From Haloplasma contractile SSD-17B (lineage in GTDB: Bacteria > Bacillota_I > Bacilli_A > Haloplasmatales > Haloplasmataceae): a stretch of 64,000 bases of DNA. Each line of letters starts with the position of its first letter. Position 1 is the first letter of the stretch. This document shows, one piece after another, positions 34,660-44,912 of this stretch. Location: the NCBI RefSeq assembly GCF_000215935.2, contig NZ_AFNU02000003.1, forward strand, positions 124,001 through 188,000. The letters run 5' to 3'. A program made the position numbers and the translations under genes. The notes under the pieces were generated by a model. It was given only the letters and a program-made list of their open reading frames with translations, was not told where the DNA came from and did not search any database.

Positions 34660-34669
34660 ATTTTACCCC

Positions 34670-34843
34670 CTAATTCTTCTTATGTGATCTGTATTTTGTT
34701 TTATAACGGTGACGTTTTTGTACTCGATTGCCAAGTTCATATTGTCTTTTAGCATAATAAACGTAACCTGTTACAATGATTATCGGTAAAAAGATCATTA
34801 ATAGAACTGCGGTTATATTTTCAATTACTATAGTCATAATCAT
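34670..34843 (-). CDS. 57-residue single-helix membrane protein between aroA and dapB
   Basis: A small gene with a strong TAGGAGGG site before the ATG at 34843. One membrane helix (AVLLMIFLPIIIVTGYVYYA) is followed by a very basic tail (KRQYELGNRVQKRHRYKT). It ends eleven bases before dapB and so shares its transcript. No family recognised. Confidence 0.7.
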   Translation of the reverse strand: MIMTIVIENITAVLLMIFLPIIIVTGYVYYAKRQYELGNRVQKRHRYKTKYRSHKKN

Positions 34844-34984
34844 ATCGATTCCCTCCTACTATAAAATATGTCGGAGTTCCTCAATAAATAACATGATTTA
34901 TTTATTTTAGGCTCATGCCTTACTGTTTAGCTATCACAATCATTTAACTAAATTATATAGATTTAACACTAAAATAAATCACCA

Positions 34985-36244
34985 TTATTTTAGTAATTGT
35001 TTTAAGTCTTCTTCAAAGTTTGGATATGAGATAGTATCACAGTTATGATTATGTATGATTAGTTCATCTACAAGTAATCTTGCAACTTTTAACATCATAC
35101 TGATACGGTGATCGTGAAAGCTTTCGACTTCACCGCTCATGAATGTCGTTTTCCCCTTAATAATCATTCCATCCTCTGTCTCGTTGATCGATGCACCTAA
35201 CTTATTAAGTTGAGATACAACGGCGTGAATTCGGTCTGACTCCTTTACTCTCAGCTCGCAAGCATCTTTTATGATCGATACGCCGTCTATTTGCGTAGCA
35301 AGTAATGCTAAAATAGGAATTTCATCAATCAGTAACGGGACTAGTTCCTTGTTAATTGTAAATGGCTTTAAATCTTCTGTATAGGTGATTTCTAAATCTG
35401 CAATTAATTCACGACCTGAATACCTCTCGTTAACACGTTTATAATTTGCATGTATATGGTCTAATACGGTTAGTAACCCTGTTCTTGTTGGATTTACTCC
35501 TACCTGTTTAATAATAATTTTACTCCCTGGAACAATGAGCGCAGCAATGATGAAAAAAGCAGCAGATGACAAGTCACCCGGCACATCAATGTCTTGACAG
35601 ATTAACTTATTTATTCCTGAAACCGTAATTTGACGTCCTTTAACTGAAAGATCAGCTCCCATATGTTGTAGCATTAATTCCGTATGATTCCGACTCTCAC
35701 CTTTCTCAACAATGGTTGACCGTGTAGTATTTTTTAAAGCGACTAAAATCAAGGCAGATTTTACCTGAGCACTTGAAACCTTTAACCTATAGTCACTTGC
35801 ATGTACCCTTGTAGGCTTTATAGTCGCCGGTAAGTAGTTTTGTTTATGAAGTGTTATATTAGAACCAAATAAAGACAAAGGCTCGCTCACCCTTGCCATA
35901 GGGCGTTTTTGTAAAGACTCATCGCCTGTTAAGACAGATTCAAATGGTAATCCAGATAGAATCCCCATCATTAATCTAGCAGTAGTTCCAGAGTTTTTAC
36001 AATCTAATAGCTGCGCTGTTTTCCTAAGACCACTAAAGCCTTTACCTTTGATTTCTATATAATTTCCGTAATCTAGAATAGAGACACCCAACTCTCTTAG
36101 AATCGAAAGGGTTGCCAAACAATCTTCACTTCTTAGAAAGTTTTTAATTATTGCTTTACCATGAGCAATAGCATTTAACATGAGCGCACGGTGAGAAATT
36201 GATTTATCGCCTGGTATTTGAATCGTTCCGACTAATGGTTTCAT
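34985..36244 (-). CDS. aroA: 3-phosphoshikimate 1-carboxyvinyltransferase (EPSP synthase)
   Basis: 419 residues. PGDKSISHRALML near the N-terminus, NSGTTARLMMGIL, and the C-terminal RVKESDRI and DHRISM are the standard EPSP synthase motifs. It is the last gene of an aroC-aroB-aroA operon and starts one base after aroB stops. Confidence 0.96.
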   Translation of the reverse strand: MKPLVGTIQIPGDKSISHRALMLNAIAHGKAIIKNFLRSEDCLATLSILRELGVSILDYGNYIEIKGKGFSGLRKTAQLLDCKNSGTTARLMMGILSGLPFESVLTGDESLQKRPMARVSEPLSLFGSNITLHKQNYLPATIKPTRVHASDYRLKVSSAQVKSALILVALKNTTRSTIVEKGESRNHTELMLQHMGADLSVKGRQITVSGINKLICQDIDVPGDLSSAAFFIIAALIVPGSKIIIKQVGVNPTRTGLLTVLDHIHANYKRVNERYSGRELIADLEITYTEDLKPFTINKELVPLLIDEIPILALLATQIDGVSIIKDACELRVKESDRIHAVVSQLNKLGASINETEDGMIIKGKTTFMSGEVESFHDHRISMMLKVARLLVDELIIHNHNCDTISYPNFEEDLKQLLK

Positions 36245-37324
36245 TTATATCACCAAATTTTTAATATTGATTAAGAATTCTTTCATTTTTTGAAAAAACA
36301 GGTCTTTTGATATCTCGATTTTATAAGGTTCTCCTAAGTTTTTTAGTCCAATGAAGACAAGGTTTTCATCCCTGTTTTTCTTATCATGTCTCATAACTTT
36401 ATATAATTTCTTTGCATCAATTGTATTTAAATCTCTAAAATAACCTAGCCTAAAAAAATAGCTATATAAGTCTAGAAAATTCACACCTTCATCTCTTGTT
36501 GTTTTAGATAAAAATAGGTCAAAACACATTCCAAATGCAACTGCCTCGCCGTGCGTTAGTTCGTACTGTTTTTCAAGACCGTGCGCAAGTGTGTGACCAA
36601 AGTTTAAAAATTGCCTTACTGAGGTATCATATACATCTTCTAGAACATAATAGTTTTTTACCTCTATGCAGTCTGTGATCAACTTCAGTAACTTCTGCCT
36701 TTCTAGCACCAATTGATCCATCGATGTAATGGTATTCATTATGGTTATAAGAAATGGTTCTTTAGAAAGCATGCTATGTTTAACAGCTTCAGAAAAACCA
36801 GAACGCTGTTCCGCTTCATTCAGTGTGTCTAAAAAAGATAGCTCATAGATCACACAATCCGGTTGATAAAAAGCACCGACCATATTTTTGACATCTTTGA
36901 AGTTGATTGCTACTTTACCACCTACTGAACTATCGTGTGCTAAAATAGTCGTTGGCACTTGAATAAACGAAACTCCCCGTTTATAGGTTGCAGCAAAGTA
37001 TCCGGCTAAGTCACCAATCGCACCACCACCAAAAGCAATAACCTGTAGTCCGCGTGGATAGTGTTTTTTGTATGCAAACTCAAGAATATGTTGATAACCA
37101 TTTAAAGTCTTGGACTGTTCAGGTGGATTACTGAATGATATCACTTCATGTTGAGATGGTAAGTATTCTACAAGTTCTTTATAATGGAGTTGTTTCACGT
37201 AATCATCTGTTATGACTAAGATTGGTCTATTCGCATCAATTACTTCGTTTAGTTCAGAAAGTATCCCATAACCAAGTTTAACTTGATAGTCTTTTTGTAC
37301 TGTTTTAACATCAATTATATTCAT
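36245..37324 (-). CDS. aroB: 3-dehydroquinate synthase
   Basis: 359 residues. NAD-binding FGGGAIGDLAGYFAATYKRG, the PTTILAHDSSVGGKVAINF block, and the zinc ligands in FGHTLAHGLE and HGEAVAFGM are conserved. Catalyses the second step of the shikimate pathway. Tightly coupled to aroC (two-base gap) and aroA. Confidence 0.96.
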   Translation of the reverse strand: MNIIDVKTVQKDYQVKLGYGILSELNEVIDANRPILVITDDYVKQLHYKELVEYLPSQHEVISFSNPPEQSKTLNGYQHILEFAYKKHYPRGLQVIAFGGGAIGDLAGYFAATYKRGVSFIQVPTTILAHDSSVGGKVAINFKDVKNMVGAFYQPDCVIYELSFLDTLNEAEQRSGFSEAVKHSMLSKEPFLITIMNTITSMDQLVLERQKLLKLITDCIEVKNYYVLEDVYDTSVRQFLNFGHTLAHGLEKQYELTHGEAVAFGMCFDLFLSKTTRDEGVNFLDLYSYFFRLGYFRDLNTIDAKKLYKVMRHDKKNRDENLVFIGLKNLGEPYKIEISKDLFFQKMKEFLINIKNLVI

Positions 37325-37326
37325 GA

Positions 37327-38469
37327 CTAAAACTCCTTAAGGTAGTCTCTATACCGCGATACAGAATCAATCAATTGTTCAATTGTATCACTTGTGAATT
37401 GTGCTAATATTGCGCGTGTAATTTCAATTGAAATAGTATGCTCTAAAATCACGCTTGCAGCCGGTATTGCGGTAACATCAGCTCGTTCAACGTGGGATAA
37501 TACTTGTTCTTTTGTATCAATGTGAACACTTCCTATCGGCTTCATTAGTGTAGGAATAGGCTTAAATACACCTCTTACAATGATTGGCATTCCTGTTGTC
37601 ATTCCGCCTTCAAATCCACCATAGTGATTCGTTTTCCGCTTAAATGTCTGTTCAGTATAGGTGATTTCATCATGTACTTCTGAGCCTTTATAATTCGCAA
37701 TATCAAACCCATCACCAAATTCAACTCCCTTACACGATTGAATACCGAGTACATGAGCTGCAATATTAGCATCCAACTTTTGTTCATGACTTACGTAGCT
37801 GCCAAGTCCTGCAGGAACATTCAAAACAAATGCTTCACATATTCCTCCTAATGTATCCCCTTCTAATTTTGATTCATCAATTCGTTTCATTGCTTCACTT
37901 GTTTTGACTTTATGGACCATCCTTACTTTAGAGTCCATTGTCCTAATATCATCAAGTGAATAGTTAGATACATCTATACCACCCAAATTAATAACATGGG
38001 ATAATACCTCTATATCTAGCTCTCTAAGGATTTGTTTACACACTGCACCTACTGCTACTCTAGAAACTGTTTCTCTGGCAGAAGAACGCTCTATAATCGT
38101 TCTCATGTCTCGTTGATTATACTTTAAAGCACCTACTAAGTCAGCATGCCCTGCTCTTGGCATCTTGACAGGACGATATGAATCTTGTTTATAGTTAAAC
38201 GGGCTGGTAATCGTTTCCCAGTTTTTATAATCCTTATTTTTAATTACAATAGTGATGGGAGCACCCGTGGTTTTACCAAATAAAACACCACCAACAAACT
38301 GCGCTTGATCGCGTTCGATTTTCATTCGGTTTCCACGACCATAACCAGATTGACGCCTTGATAACTCCTTATTTATATCATCTAAATTGAGTTCTAAATT
38401 AGCTGGAATTCCTTCTAAAATAATCGTAATCTGTTCTCCATGGGAATGCCCACTCGAAATATAACGCAT
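37327..38469 (-). CDS. aroC: Chorismate synthase
   Basis: 380 residues from the ATG at 38469, where the family's usual N-terminus MRYISSGHSHGE begins; an in-frame ATG six codons earlier is less likely. Motifs GRGNRMKIERD, RPGHAD-like MPRAGHADL, ERSSARETVSRVA and FGDGFDIA are present. The FMN-dependent enzyme makes chorismate. It is first in the aro operon, and hup-spoIVA lie upstream as in B. subtilis. Confidence 0.95.
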   Translation of the reverse strand: MRYISSGHSHGEQITIILEGIPANLELNLDDINKELSRRQSGYGRGNRMKIERDQAQFVGGVLFGKTTGAPITIVIKNKDYKNWETITSPFNYKQDSYRPVKMPRAGHADLVGALKYNQRDMRTIIERSSARETVSRVAVGAVCKQILRELDIEVLSHVINLGGIDVSNYSLDDIRTMDSKVRMVHKVKTSEAMKRIDESKLEGDTLGGICEAFVLNVPAGLGSYVSHEQKLDANIAAHVLGIQSCKGVEFGDGFDIANYKGSEVHDEITYTEQTFKRKTNHYGGFEGGMTTGMPIIVRGVFKPIPTLMKPIGSVHIDTKEQVLSHVERADVTAIPAASVILEHTISIEITRAILAQFTSDTIEQLIDSVSRYRDYLKEF

Positions 38470-38487
38470 ACTACCACTCATTTCCAT

Positions 38488-38762
38488 TTATTCAGTACAG
38501 TTTCATTTTATCACATTCAATTATATTTTTCATTATATTATGCAGTGTAAGTATGATATCAAACTAGTAGCTATTAAACGAATCCTTATTTTATATTCTT
38601 ATATTATATACTGTTAAGCATTCATATATTTAGTTTAAACTAAAGCAATAAATCATCCACAATCAATGAATAGCCTAACGAATTTCACTATAGTGAATAG
38701 TATAAAAGTAGAATAATATATAAGAGTTGCTAGGAAATTAGCTACACGTATAAATATGCGCA
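38488..38762. other. Intergenic region between aroC and hup
   Basis: About 275 bp of AT-rich sequence without a plausible ORF. It should hold the aro operon promoter. I see no chorismate- or tyrosine-linked regulatory element. Confidence 0.35.
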
Positions 38763-38793
38763 TTAAAAAAAGGGTTACTTTCGCAACCCTTTT
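38763..38793 (-). terminator. Terminator of hup
   Basis: Minus strand AAAAGGGTTGCGAAAGTAACCC followed by seven T residues; just beyond the hup stop. Confidence 0.92.
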
Positions 38794-38799
38794 ATATAC

Positions 38800-39081
38800 T
38801 TATTTATTACCCTTTAACGTTTCTTTAAATGTTTTTCCTGCTTTAAAAGACGGAACGGTTGATTCAGGAACAATAATTTTCTCACCTGTTTTTGGATTTA
38901 CACCATTACGTTCAGGTCGATGCTTAGGTTCAAATGTTCCAAATCCAGATAAAGTAACTTTGTCGGCTGATTTTAGCGTTTCGTATACAGTGTTTATAAA
39001 TGCATCTAGAACTAAATCGATGTCTTTTTTTGTTAGGTCAGTTTTTTCATGGATGCTAGAGATTAATTGTGATTTGTTCAT
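38800..39081 (-). CDS. hup: HU-family DNA-binding protein
   Basis: 93 residues beginning MNKSQLISSIHEKTDLTKKD, with the signature GFGTFEPKHRPERNGVNPKTGE that forms the DNA-binding arms. It is a nucleoid protein. Placement between spoIVA and the aro genes equals hbs in B. subtilis. Confidence 0.95.
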   Translation of the reverse strand: MNKSQLISSIHEKTDLTKKDIDLVLDAFINTVYETLKSADKVTLSGFGTFEPKHRPERNGVNPKTGEKIIVPESTVPSFKAGKTFKETLKGNK

Positions 39082-39205
39082 CGTTGTTCCTCCTTTGTAA
39101 TTCTAAATTATCTTTAAACAATATATCACACTTGTTAGCAATTAACAATATTTCACATTAATATTTTTGTATTTTTGCTATTAAATATTCAACTTTAATT
39201 TAATA

Positions 39206-40678
39206 TTATAAAATAATAGCAATTAATCCGCCTTTTCCTTTGTTAACTACCTTTTCTAATGTTTCTCTGAACTTATCTCTAGCATTTTCAGGCATTACAT
39301 GAAGTTTAGCATTAATCCCATCGTTTACAATCTGGTCAAGCGTACGACCGAAGATTTCAGCATTCCAAATTGATAATGGATCTTTATCATAATCCTTCAT
39401 TATATAGTTAATTAAATCTTTACTTTGTTGTTCACTACCAATGATTGGTTCAAATGTAGACTCTACATCCACTTTTATCATGTGAATTGAAGGTGCAATA
39501 GCACGTAATTTAACACCATAACGAGACCCTTGCTTTGTGATTTCTGGACGCTCAAGTGTCATATCCTCAAGTCTAGGTGTAGCTATACCATAACCAATTT
39601 GGCGTACCATCTTAACAGCCGTATCAATTGAATCAAATTCTCGCTTTGCCTCTGCGTAATCTTGTAACATACGAACAAACTCAGCTTTGTCTTCAACACG
39701 GTTACCAACTATCTTTTCAATTACTTCATGATATAACTCTTCATCACAATCAATCGTAATTTCAGCACGACCAGATGATGGATCGATATTTGTCAAGGAA
39801 ACATCACGCACTAAGTCATTTTCCTTTAGGACACCTACAATATCTTCAACTTCGCGTAAGCGTCTAAATTCGTTACTAACACCACTTATTACATCATCGA
39901 ACTCAACACGTATTGGGTGACGATCATCTAACACGCTAATCCAACTTGGCACATTAATATCGAGTTCTTTTATCTTAAACTCGTATAATGCTTCTCTTAG
40001 TACCTTGTTAACATCTCGAGTAGACATTCCATCTACGTTCATAGGTACAATAGGAACATCGTAGCGTTCTGACATTTCCTCTTTAAGTCTAAGTGTTTCC
40101 TCCTTTTGTGGATGCTTACTGTTTAGCACCACAATAAAAGGCTTATCATAAGTTTTTAATTCTTCGATTGTTCGTTCCTCTGCATCTAAGTAATCATTAC
40201 GATCAAAGTCACTGATTGAACCATCAGTTGTCATAACGATTCCAATTGTTGAGTGGTCTTCAATCACCTTACGCGTTCCGATCTCTGCAGCATCTCTGAA
40301 CGTGATTGGTTCTTCAAACCATGGTGTACGTACCATCCTAGGTCCCTCTTCATCTTCGTAACCTTTTGCATTTGGAATCACATAACCAACGCAATCAACT
40401 AGTCGAACACGAACCTCTAAGTCATCGATATTAAGAGACATGATTTGATTAGGAACAAACTTAGGCTCAGTAGTCATGATTTGTCTTCCGTCTGAACTCT
40501 GAGGTATTTCATCTAAAACTTTCTTGTAAATTTCTTCATCATCAATATTCGGTAACACTAATGACTCGACGAATTTCTTAATGAATGTAGATTTTCCTGA
40601 ACGAACAGGGCCTACCACACCGAGGTAGATTTCACCACTTGTACGTTCAATAATCTGACGAATGTATTCTTCGCTCAT
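39206..40678 (-). CDS. spoIVA: Stage IV sporulation protein A (coat morphogenetic ATPase)
   Basis: 490 residues, close to the 492 of B. subtilis. SpoIVA polymerises on the forespore surface with ATP hydrolysis and anchors the coat. Walker A is GPVRSGKSTFIKKF near residue 24; the N-terminal domain is a TRAFAC GTPase-like fold, and the C-terminal end GKGGLIAIIL is highly conserved. It is the clearest single sign that this organism makes true endospores. Confidence 0.97.
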   Translation of the reverse strand: MSEEYIRQIIERTSGEIYLGVVGPVRSGKSTFIKKFVESLVLPNIDDEEIYKKVLDEIPQSSDGRQIMTTEPKFVPNQIMSLNIDDLEVRVRLVDCVGYVIPNAKGYEDEEGPRMVRTPWFEEPITFRDAAEIGTRKVIEDHSTIGIVMTTDGSISDFDRNDYLDAEERTIEELKTYDKPFIVVLNSKHPQKEETLRLKEEMSERYDVPIVPMNVDGMSTRDVNKVLREALYEFKIKELDINVPSWISVLDDRHPIRVEFDDVISGVSNEFRRLREVEDIVGVLKENDLVRDVSLTNIDPSSGRAEITIDCDEELYHEVIEKIVGNRVEDKAEFVRMLQDYAEAKREFDSIDTAVKMVRQIGYGIATPRLEDMTLERPEITKQGSRYGVKLRAIAPSIHMIKVDVESTFEPIIGSEQQSKDLINYIMKDYDKDPLSIWNAEIFGRTLDQIVNDGINAKLHVMPENARDKFRETLEKVVNKGKGGLIAIIL

Positions 40679-40752
40679 ATTAACTCCTCACTTCCTTCTT
40701 TTGTTTTCTCATAATATTATATTTTCAACTATTACTACATATTCAAGAAATA

Positions 40753-40783
40753 GCAAAAAACTTAGGCATATTGCCTAAGTTTT
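40753..40783 (-). terminator. Terminator of the SpoVIF-like gene
   Basis: AAAACTTAGGCA-ATA-TGCCTAAGTTTT followed by T residues on the minus strand, overlapping the stop codon of the small gene. Confidence 0.92.
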
Positions 40784-41021
40784 AGAATAAATCGCCAATA
40801 TTCTTAGGAACTCCGTCCTGTTTGATCTGTTCTACTAGCTTATCCTCAAGTTCTTTAGGTACATTTTTGTTTGCAATTTTGCTTACATCACGAATTAATT
40901 GTCGTAAAACCTTCTCATCTTTTAAATTCGCATTCTTGATACTATCAGCAATTTTAAAAATTGATTCCTTATCAACACTTGCTTTACTATTTATTTCATC
41001 AAATATACGGTTTAAACCCAT
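40782..41021 (-). CDS. SpoVIF-like small sporulation protein
   Basis: 79 residues. The pattern (IFDEINSKASVDKESIFKIA, then LRQLIRDVSKIANKNV and VPKNIGDL) resembles the stage VI sporulation protein F family as I remember it: a short, all-helical protein needed for coat assembly. It has a good AGGAGGT site and its own terminator, and lies next to spoIVA. Family identity is by recall of the motif only. Confidence 0.55.
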   Translation of the reverse strand: MGLNRIFDEINSKASVDKESIFKIADSIKNANLKDEKVLRQLIRDVSKIANKNVPKELEDKLVEQIKQDGVPKNIGDLF

Positions 41022-41122
41022 TTAAAAAACCTCCTCAAAAATCATTCACATTATAAATATATGATTTCTGAGAAGGTTATGTGCATTATTTAGTTTATAT
41101 AAATATATTTGTTCCTCTATCT

Positions 41123-42124
41123 CTATTCTGGTTTTAAATTACGAGACATCAATTCTTTTAAAGATTCTTTTGGATTTTTGTAATTAAATAGTATATCATA
41201 AATAGCAAATGTAATTGGTAATTCAACGTTTAACTTCTGAGCCCACTCATAAGCAGCCTCACACGATCTTACCCCTTCAACTACCATTGTCATACTATCA
41301 AGGGTCTCTTTTAAGTTTTTACCATTACCAATCTTATATCCGGCTTGAAAATTACGGCTATGTTTACTTGTCGCTGTTACCACTAAGTCTCCAATTCCCG
41401 TTAAGCCAAATAATGTTTCTTCTTTTGCACCAGCCTTTACAGCTAGACGTCTCATTTCAGTTAATCCTCTTGTAATAAGAGCAGCCCTAGTATTATCACC
41501 ATAACCTAGACCCGCAATAATACCTGAAGCTAATGCAATGATATTCTTTAAGGATCCACCTAATTCAGCACCAATTAAGTCGTTAACTGTATACACTCTA
41601 AAATACTCATCATTATTAAAACAACCTTGAATGAATGTTGCACATTTAACATCATCACTTGCTGCAGTTACAAGCGTCAATTGACGGTCAATAACCTCTT
41701 CTGCATGAGAAGGTCCTGTTAATGCAACGAATCCTTTGATTAGTTTAGATTCGATTTCTTCACTTACAATCTCTGAAACACGTTTAAATGTCTTAGGTTC
41801 GATTCCTTTACTCGCATTAACAAAGATTGCAGGATGGTTTAGTTCCTGATTAATCTGATTTAATACTAATCTCATAACTTTAGTCGGAACAACAGTAAGT
41901 ATAACATCTGTGTTCTCAAGAGCATCTCGAAGATTATTAAACCCTTTTATCGTTTCAGGTAATAGTGACCCTGGTAAGTACTTACTATTTGTATGATTTT
42001 TATTGATATCTTCTAATAGTTCTTCATCTCGATCATAAACTTTCACTAAATGACCATTATCAGCTAATATTAGTGATAATGCACTTCCCCAACTACCTGC
42101 ACCTATAACAGTTATTGTAGACAT
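41123..42124 (-). CDS. gpsA: Glycerol-3-phosphate dehydrogenase [NAD(P)+]
   Basis: 333 residues. GAGSWGSALSLILADNGH binds the cofactor; KGIEPKTFKRVSEIV, GPSHAEEV and GGSLKNIIALASGIIAGLGYGDNTRAALITRG are diagnostic and include the catalytic Lys. It makes sn-glycerol 3-phosphate for phospholipids. Next to der as in Bacillus. Confidence 0.96.
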   Translation of the reverse strand: MSTITVIGAGSWGSALSLILADNGHLVKVYDRDEELLEDINKNHTNSKYLPGSLLPETIKGFNNLRDALENTDVILTVVPTKVMRLVLNQINQELNHPAIFVNASKGIEPKTFKRVSEIVSEEIESKLIKGFVALTGPSHAEEVIDRQLTLVTAASDDVKCATFIQGCFNNDEYFRVYTVNDLIGAELGGSLKNIIALASGIIAGLGYGDNTRAALITRGLTEMRRLAVKAGAKEETLFGLTGIGDLVVTATSKHSRNFQAGYKIGNGKNLKETLDSMTMVVEGVRSCEAAYEWAQKLNVELPITFAIYDILFNYKNPKESLKELMSRNLKPE

Positions 42125-42174
42125 AGAATTACTCCCACCTTTACTATATGATTAATTTCAATGTAACAACACAT

Positions 42175-43482
42175 TTAATCTCTAGCTCTTGCTATCAGTT
42201 TTATTGGTGTTCCCTCAAAGTCAAAACTTTTTCGTATTTGGTTCTCGAGATAACGTTCATATGAAAAATGCATAAACTTTGGATTGTTAACAAATAAAAC
42301 AAATGTTGGTGGTTTCACCGATACCTGAGTCGTGTAATAAACTCTCAGTTTTCCACCTTCGTGGGTTGGTGTAGGATTCATAGCAAGTGCATCTGATATT
42401 ACATCATTTAATACATGTGTTTTAACACGTCTTGTATAGTTATTAAATGCTAACTTTAATGGTTCAAATAAAGAATTAACTCTACGCTTTGTTAGAGCTG
42501 ATAAAAATACAATTGGTGCATACTCAATAAATTTAAAATGACTTCTGATTCGTTCTTGCCATTCCTTCATCGTTTTATTGTCTTTTTCAATGATATCCCA
42601 TTTGTTCACGCAGATTATAATGGCTTTTCCTGCTTCATGAGCGTATCCTACTATTCGTTTATCATATTCAATTATTCCTTCTTCTGCATTTAACACAATG
42701 ATTGCAATATCAGCCCTATCGATTGCCTTTAGTGCTCTTAAAACACTATATTTTTCTGTTTTTTCATAAACTTTACCTTTTTTTCGCATACCTGCAGTAT
42801 CGATCACAACGAATTCATCATCATCTTTTTTAAATTTGGTATCAATTGCATCACGTGTCGTTCCTGCTATATCACTAACAATAACACGCTCTTCTCCTAA
42901 TATCGCATTGGTCAGTGATGATTTACCAACATTAGGTCTACCTATTAAACAAAATTTGACAACATCTTCATCATAAACAATATCAGGTTTTTCAGGAAAC
43001 CTATTAACAACCTCATCTAACAAATCTCCAAACCCAATTCCATGAGTTGAACTGATTGCAATAGGTTCACCAATTCCTAAAGAATAAAATTCATAAATGT
43101 CATTCTTGAAACTAATATCATCTACTTTATTGACTGCTAATATAATCTCTTTATTAGACTTATATAGCATTTTTGCTACAGTTTCATCTTCGATTGTTAC
43201 TCCATCTCGTACATTCGTTACAAAAACAATAACATCTGCTTCTTCAATTGCGATTTCTGCCTGTTCCTTTATCTGTTGTAAAAAAGGTGCATCACCTATT
43301 TCAATCCCACCAGTATCAATCAGACGAAATTCTTTTCCCAACCACTCAGCATTTGAATATATACGATCCCTAGTTACACCCGGTGTGTCTTCTACGATTG
43401 AGACTCTTTCGCCAACAATACGATTAAAAATAGTAGACTTTCCACAATTAGGACGTCCAACTATTGCTACAACTGGTAACAT
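42175..43482 (-). CDS. der: Ribosome-associated double GTPase Der (EngA)
   Basis: 435 residues with two tandem G domains: GRPNCGKST with DTGGIE (first) and [10 protein letters not shown] with [10 protein letters not shown] (second), plus NKVD and NKWD base-recognition motifs. A C-terminal KH-like domain ([19 protein letters not shown]) follows. Needed for 50S subunit assembly. Confidence 0.97.
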   Translation of the reverse strand: MLPVVAIVGRPNCGKSTIFNRIVGERVSIVEDTPGVTRDRIYSNAEWLGKEFRLIDTGGIEIGDAPFLQQIKEQAEIAIEEADVIVFVTNVRDGVTIEDETVAKMLYKSNKEIILAVNKVDDISFKNDIYEFYSLGIGEPIAISSTHGIGFGDLLDEVVNRFPEKPDIVYDEDVVKFCLIGRPNVGKSSLTNAILGEERVIVSDIAGTTRDAIDTKFKKDDDEFVVIDTAGMRKKGKVYEKTEKYSVLRALKAIDRADIAIIVLNAEEGIIEYDKRIVGYAHEAGKAIIICVNKWDIIEKDNKTMKEWQERIRSHFKFIEYAPIVFLSALTKRRVNSLFEPLKLAFNNYTRRVKTHVLNDVISDALAMNPTPTHEGGKLRVYYTTQVSVKPPTFVLFVNNPKFMHFSYERYLENQIRKSFDFEGTPIKLIARARD

Positions 43483-43511
43483 TTGATCACCTACTTAAAT
43501 TATTTACTAAA

Positions 43512-44912
43512 TTAGTCTTTCTTAATTAAATCTTTTAATTTATCTCCGAATAAATCTCCTACAGTTACATTTTGTTGTTCTGATTCTTGTTTTTTCATGA
43601 AATTCTCGTATTCCTTGCGTTCAGCATCTTCTTTGATTCGACGAATACTTACTTGTAAGTTACGATCTCTTGGGTTAAAGCGTGTTACTTTAACTTGAAC
43701 TTGATCTCCTACAGTTAATTCATCTTCAACACGATGAACACGTTTCTCAGCACTTATTTGGTTTTTGTGTAAAAATCCTACTATATCTTCTGTATACAAG
43801 ACTTCAGCTCCAACATCTGTTATGTCAGTAACCGTAACGTCAACGATTTTTCCAGGTTTAAGATCTGTTGTTTCCCATGGATTATCTTTTAGAGCACGAA
43901 GCGATAATGATAAACGTTCACGATTGCGATCGATATTTAATACTTTCACTTCGATTTCTTGTCCTTCTTCTAGAACATCCTTAAACTCAACATTCGGGTT
44001 GTATGATACTTCGTTTTTATGTAATAAACCATCCACTAAAGGTAATACATTAACAAATGCTCCGAAGTCGGTAATACGAACTACTTTACCTTTAATAACG
44101 TCTCCCTCGTTTAATTCATTATTTGCAATATCCCAAGGTTTAGGTAATAGAGCTTTCACAGAATAAGTTGCACGCATACGATTTTCATCTTTATCAATTA
44201 CCTTAACATTTACAGTGTCGCCTTCATTGATTACATCTTCAGTTTTTTTGAATGGTAAATGTGATAATTCATTATTAGGTACAAGTCCTCTAAAGTCATT
44301 AGCAACAACAAGTGCACCATACTTCTCCACTCGATCTACTATACCCTCATAAAGTCCTCCAACCTCTAATGCGTTAAATGCAGCTTGTTTCGCCTTAAAG
44401 TTATCTTCTTTTATAACGATTGTTCTAGAGACTTTAATACGAGTACGGTTTTTACGCTTGTTAAAGTCAACAATTCGCACTGTAACTTCTTGGTTCATTA
44501 ATGAAACTGGGTCAAAATCTGTATCTAAATCTGCCTCTTTATTATGCATATAGCAGTCGATTCCATTTATACGAACGATTAAACCACTCTTTACTTCTTT
44601 GACTACTTTTCCTGTTAAACGGTCTTTGTTACGGTAATGCTTGTATAATTCGTCTACCATTTCACGCTCATCTAAAATTTTGCGTGACAATAAAATTTCT
44701 TCTTCATCTATCTTTTTAACCATTGCTTTAATGATGTCTCCCTCACTAACTATATCATGGCATGAATCAACATTTTTTAATGTTAATTCATTTAAATAGA
44801 TTAATCCTTCTGTAAATGTACGAATATCTACTAAAACCTCTGAATCGGTTACTGATACAACCTCTCCTTCAACAACTTGTCCAGTTTTTATTGTATTCAT
44901 TTCAAATTCCAT
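43512..44912 (-). CDS. S1-domain protein (RpsA/YpfD-like) with five S1 repeats
   Basis: 466 residues. Five S1 RNA-binding modules can be traced, beginning near GQVVEGEVVSVTDSEVLVDI, LTGKVVKEVKSGLIVRI, GLYEGIVDRVEKYGALVV, GDVIKGKVVRITDFGAFVNV and GKIVDVTVTDITDVGAEVLY. Bacillus YpfD has four, so this version is longer. The start codon overlaps the cmk stop (TAATG), showing translational coupling with cmk, the conserved cmk-rpsA pair. Confidence 0.9.
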   Translation of the reverse strand: MEFEMNTIKTGQVVEGEVVSVTDSEVLVDIRTFTEGLIYLNELTLKNVDSCHDIVSEGDIIKAMVKKIDEEEILLSRKILDEREMVDELYKHYRNKDRLTGKVVKEVKSGLIVRINGIDCYMHNKEADLDTDFDPVSLMNQEVTVRIVDFNKRKNRTRIKVSRTIVIKEDNFKAKQAAFNALEVGGLYEGIVDRVEKYGALVVANDFRGLVPNNELSHLPFKKTEDVINEGDTVNVKVIDKDENRMRATYSVKALLPKPWDIANNELNEGDVIKGKVVRITDFGAFVNVLPLVDGLLHKNEVSYNPNVEFKDVLEEGQEIEVKVLNIDRNRERLSLSLRALKDNPWETTDLKPGKIVDVTVTDITDVGAEVLYTEDIVGFLHKNQISAEKRVHRVEDELTVGDQVQVKVTRFNPRDRNLQVSIRRIKEDAERKEYENFMKKQESEQQNVTVGDLFGDKLKDLIKKD

